Of a DNA stretch of 64,000 nucleotides, positions 61,335-64,000 are shown piece by piece; position 1 is the stretch's first letter; each line of letters opens with the position of its first letter. This stretch comes from Sphingobium sp. (lineage in GTDB: Bacteria; Pseudomonadota; Alphaproteobacteria; Sphingomonadales; Sphingomonadaceae). Both the position numbers and the translations under genes were made by a program. A model generated the notes under the pieces. The model was not told the DNA's origin. It searched no databases and worked only from the letters and a program-made list of their open reading frames with translations. Location: the NCBI GenBank assembly GCA_023266575.1, contig JAHFPV010000007.1:108790-172789 (forward strand), read 5' to 3'.

Positions 61335-62090
61335 ATGACCAACCCATTCGACCTCAGTGGCAAAGTCGCCATCGTCACCGGCGCGAATACCGGCATTGGC
61401 CAAGCGATCGCCCTGTCGCTGGCACAAGCAGGCGCGGACATCGCCGCCGTTGGCCGCACCCCTGCGCTGGAGACGGTGCAGAAGGTCCGCGCGCTGGGTC
61501 GCCGGGCCGAGATCGTCTCGGCGGACCTGTCGTCGATCGAGCCGGTCCAGCGCGTCATCGACGAAACCATCGCCACGCTGGGTGGCCTCCATATCCTCGT
61601 CAACAATGCCGGGATCATCCGTAGAGCCGACAGCGTGGACTTTACGGAAGACGACTGGGACGCAGTGATCGACACCAATTTGAAGGTGCTGTTCTTCCTC
61701 AGCCAGGCCGCCGGTCGCCACATGATCGGTCAAGGCCATGGCAAGATCATCAACATCGCGTCCCTGCTCTCCTTCCAGGGCGGCATCCGCGTGCCGAGCT
61801 ACACCGCGTCCAAGAGCGGCGTCGCGGGCCTGACCAAGCTGCTGGCGAACGAATGGGCCGCCAAGGGCGTCAACGTCAACGCCATCGCGCCCGGCTATAT
61901 CGCCACCAACAACACCGCCGCCCTGCAAGCCGACGAGACCCGCAACCGCCAGATTCAGGAGCGCATCCCCGCAGGCCGCTGGGGCGACGCATCCGACATT
62001 GGCGGAGCCGCCGTGTTCCTCGCGTCGAGCGCCGCGGGCTACATCCACGGCCACACCCTCGCCGTCGATGGCGGATGGCTGGCGCGGTAA
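61335..62090 (+). CDS. kduD: 2-dehydro-3-deoxy-D-gluconate 5-dehydrogenase KduD
   Basis: A 251-aa SDR with TGANTGIG, NNAGIIRRADS, catalytic Ser in NIASLLSFQGGIRVPSYTAS (YTASK) and GHTLAVDGGW. The FQGGIRVPSYTASK block and NAIAPGYIATNNT are characteristic of KduD. It reduces 2,5-diketo-3-deoxygluconate from KduI to KDG. It follows kduI by 37 bases and is followed at 1 base by a carboxylesterase. Confidence 0.93.
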   Translation: MTNPFDLSGKVAIVTGANTGIGQAIALSLAQAGADIAAVGRTPALETVQKVRALGRRAEIVSADLSSIEPVQRVIDETIATLGGLHILVNNAGIIRRADSVDFTEDDWDAVIDTNLKVLFFLSQAAGRHMIGQGHGKIINIASLLSFQGGIRVPSYTASKSGVAGLTKLLANEWAAKGVNVNAIAPGYIATNNTAALQADETRNRQIQERIPAGRWGDASDIGGAAVFLASSAAGYIHGHTLAVDGGWLAR

Positions 62091-62091
62091 C

Positions 62092-63633
62092 ATGGTCGGC
62101 GTCGATCGCCGCCATTTTGTTGCAGGCGCGATTGGCCTGAGCGCTGCGCCCGTTTCCGCTGCGCGGCCTGATCCGGTTATCGCGACGACAAACGGGCGGA
62201 TCAGGGGTCGGCGGGAGGCGGGACTGCATGTGTTTCGCGGCGTGCGCTATGGGCAGGACACGGCGCAGCGCCGCTTCCAGCCGCCGCTGCCGCCCGAACC
62301 CTGGGGCGGGATCTTGGAGGCGACCGCCTTTGCGCCATCCTGCCCGCAGCGGGCGATGCAGGCAGGGACCAGCGAGGATTGCCTGTTCCTCAATATCTGG
62401 ACGCCGGGGACGGAGGCAGCGGCGAAGCATCCGGTGATGCTCTATATCCATGGCGGCGCCTATGCCAATGGCAGCGTGGTCGATCCGCTGAATGACGGGC
62501 GACACCTGGCGGCGGCGGGCGATGTCGTGGTTGTGACGGTCAATCATCGGCTGAATGCGCTGGGCTATCTCTATCTCGCGCGGCTCGATCCGCGCTTTGC
62601 TGATAGCGGTAATGTCGGGCAGCTGGACCTGATCCTGGCGCTGCGCTGGGTGCGGGACAATATTGCCGCGTTCGGCGGTGATCCGGCCAATGTGACCCTG
62701 TTCGGCCAGTCGGGCGGCGGAGCGAAGATCGCGACGATGATGGCGATGCGTGCGGCCAAAGGGCTGTTCCACCGCGCGATCACGATGAGCGGGCAGCAAG
62801 TGACGGCCAGCGGGCCGATCAATGCGTCGCGGCGGACGGCAGCCTATCTCGATCGGCTGGGGGTTAAGCCCGATGCGCTGGCACCATTGCTGACGATGCC
62901 GGTGGCGCGGCTGATCGAGGGGCTGGAGGCGATCGATCCGATCCTGGGCGGGGGCGTCTATATGGGGCCGGTGCTGGATATGCGGTCGCTGGCGCGCCAT
63001 CCCTTCTGGCCTGACGCCGCGCCGCAGGGCAATGCCATTCCGATGGTACTGGGCAATACGCTGGACGAGACGCGGGCTTTTATCGATCCTGACGGGCCGC
63101 TGCTGCGGGGGCTGGACTGGGGTAATCTGGCGGCGCGGATGGCGGGGGAGTTGCGGATCGACCTGTCGCCCGAGTGGATCGTGGACCAGTATCGCGCGCG
63201 CTTTCCCGACTGGACGGCGGAGCGGATCTTCTATGCCGCGACGACGGCGGGGCGGAGCTGGCCGGGGCAGGTGATCGAGGCGGAAGCGCGGGCGCGGGCC
63301 GATGCGCCAACTTGGGTCTATCAGGTCGATTTCCAGTCGCCGACCCAGCCCAAGCGGGGGGCGCCGCATACCATGGACATTGCGCTGGCGTTCGGGACGC
63401 TGGATGCGCCGGGGTCTTTCACCGGGACGGGTGTGGGTGCGCGAGCGGCATCGGCGGCGATGATGACGCGATTTGTCGCTTTTGCGCGGGCAGGGCGGGC
63501 GGATTGGCCGCAATATCGGCTGGATCGGCGCGCGACGATGATCTTTGACGTCCAAAGCAGGGTCGAAGATGATCCGCGTGGCTGGGAGCGGGAACTGTTT
63601 GCGCGGGCGCCCTATATTCAGCCGGGGAGTTGA
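62092..63633 (+). CDS. type-B carboxylesterase, probably exported
   Basis: A 513-aa esterase. The N-terminus DRRHFVAGAIGLSAAPVSAA has a twin-arginine-like signal. The fold shows SEDCLFLNIWTP, oxyanion loop YIHGGAYANGS, nucleophile Ser in LFGQSGGGAK and the catalytic His in GAPHTMDIALAFG. It starts 1 base after kduD, so it belongs to the uronate operon; removal of acetyl, methyl or feruloyl groups from pectin fragments is a reasonable but unproven role. Confidence 0.88.
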   Translation: MVGVDRRHFVAGAIGLSAAPVSAARPDPVIATTNGRIRGRREAGLHVFRGVRYGQDTAQRRFQPPLPPEPWGGILEATAFAPSCPQRAMQAGTSEDCLFLNIWTPGTEAAAKHPVMLYIHGGAYANGSVVDPLNDGRHLAAAGDVVVVTVNHRLNALGYLYLARLDPRFADSGNVGQLDLILALRWVRDNIAAFGGDPANVTLFGQSGGGAKIATMMAMRAAKGLFHRAITMSGQQVTASGPINASRRTAAYLDRLGVKPDALAPLLTMPVARLIEGLEAIDPILGGGVYMGPVLDMRSLARHPFWPDAAPQGNAIPMVLGNTLDETRAFIDPDGPLLRGLDWGNLAARMAGELRIDLSPEWIVDQYRARFPDWTAERIFYAATTAGRSWPGQVIEAEARARADAPTWVYQVDFQSPTQPKRGAPHTMDIALAFGTLDAPGSFTGTGVGARAASAAMMTRFVAFARAGRADWPQYRLDRRATMIFDVQSRVEDDPRGWERELFARAPYIQPGS

Positions 63634-64000
63634 AAAACAAGGACTTGGGGCCACGCGAAGGCGCGGGGACGCGGAGGGATTGGGAGTGGAACTTCGCTAA
63701 CTTCGCCCATGTCATCTATGGAGATTTGGGGCGAAGTTTTGGGTCGGCGCGCGCTTGGGGGCGGGGCCGGGTGAGGGGTGTGGACGATGGGAAGGAGCCG
63801 GGTTGCGGTATAGCAGGGGGCGGGGGTGTAGGACAGGGGGGTAGGCAAGGGTGGATCGCGGGCGTAGCGAGTTTGTCGTCTAACGACCCAGCCTGTGTGA
63901 AAACGCTGCAGATGTAGCTGCTGGAAGGCGATGTCCCGTAGATAGCGGGCAGATTCTGGCGCAATATCCGTCAGGTTGCGATGGCTTTGAGGATTGCCTT
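63634..64000. other. 367-bp terminal stretch without a recognised gene
   Basis: No convincing gene. On the minus strand one frame stays open from the window edge to 63618 and begins NLTDIAPESARYLRDIAFQQ, which looks protein-like for about 45 residues and then becomes Pro/Arg-rich GC filler. It could be the 3' end of a gene continuing outside the window, or a remnant. Confidence 0.3.

Noticed and set aside
61876-63654. A 592-codon open frame on the minus strand
   Set aside because: Antisense to kduD and the carboxylesterase, both with catalytic motifs; the product is Arg/Pro-rich filler.

Overview
The window looks like a chromosomal or megaplasmid segment of a sphingomonad (Sphingobium/Novosphingobium-type alphaproteobacterium). 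The basis is high GC, strong GGAG-type ribosome binding sites, three large TonB-dependent receptors, many aldehyde dehydrogenases, SDRs and glutathione S-transferases, a widespread sphingomonad-style inverted repeat, and several proteins that match lignin-dimer enzymes of Sphingobium sp. SYK-6 and Novosphingobium aromaticivorans residue for residue. I see no rRNA, tRNA, CRISPR array, transposase or phage module. All assignments come from reading the sequence and remembered family knowledge; no search was run.

Left part (1-14.7 kb): a truncated carboxymuconolactone-decarboxylase-family gene coupled to an aldehyde dehydrogenase; a TPP riboswitch controlling a TonB receptor and tenA (thiamine or pyrimidine salvage); an OprB-like porin; a frameshifted MFS transporter; an aldehyde dehydrogenase with a small membrane protein; and an AraC regulator, TonB receptor and zinc alcohol dehydrogenase.

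Lignin beta-aryl-ether part (14.7-20 kb and 30.7-43 kb): a leftward operon with a LigF-type beta-etherase, LigG glutathione lyase, an aldehyde dehydrogenase and a CmcJ/NvfI-family oxidoreductase. A Nu-class GST and a hotdog thioesterase are divergent from it. Further on come a beta-keto-acid cleavage enzyme plus a LigL/N-type C-alpha dehydrogenase, then a leftward operon of TonB receptor, two overlapping GSTs (possible BaeAB-like heterodimeric beta-etherase), an AMP-ligase, a PQQ-cytochrome c alcohol dehydrogenase lipoprotein and an amidohydrolase. Together these could take both stereoisomers of a beta-O-4 dimer to vanillate through HPV, vanilloylacetate and vanilloyl-CoA.

Between them (20-29.5 kb) is a TetR-controlled beta-oxidation operon (acyl-CoA dehydrogenase, two thiolases, hydratase, SDR, nitronate-monooxygenase-like flavoprotein), a GH13 glucosidase, a possible small RNA and a CDP-alcohol phosphotransferase. 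A phosphate-selective porin behind a Pho box (32.8-34.3 kb) interrupts the catabolic genes.

Lignostilbene/diarylpropane part (43.2-52.6 kb): a MarR regulator, a lignostilbene dioxygenase with all NOV1 metal and substrate residues, then a leftward operon of MFS transporter, SnoaL/NTF2-fold protein (LdpA-like diarylpropane lyase candidate), aldehyde dehydrogenase, LigW (5-carboxyvanillate decarboxylase) and a second MFS transporter. A LigD/O-type SDR is divergent.

Right part (52.6-64 kb): two copies of a 29-bp inverted repeat, a small winged-helix-like protein with competing palindromes upstream, an HSL-type esterase with a MarR regulator, two SDRs, and a uronate locus (ExuT-like MFS, FAH-family hydratase, LacI regulator with two matching operators, kduI, kduD, type-B carboxylesterase). 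The last 367 bases hold no recognisable gene.
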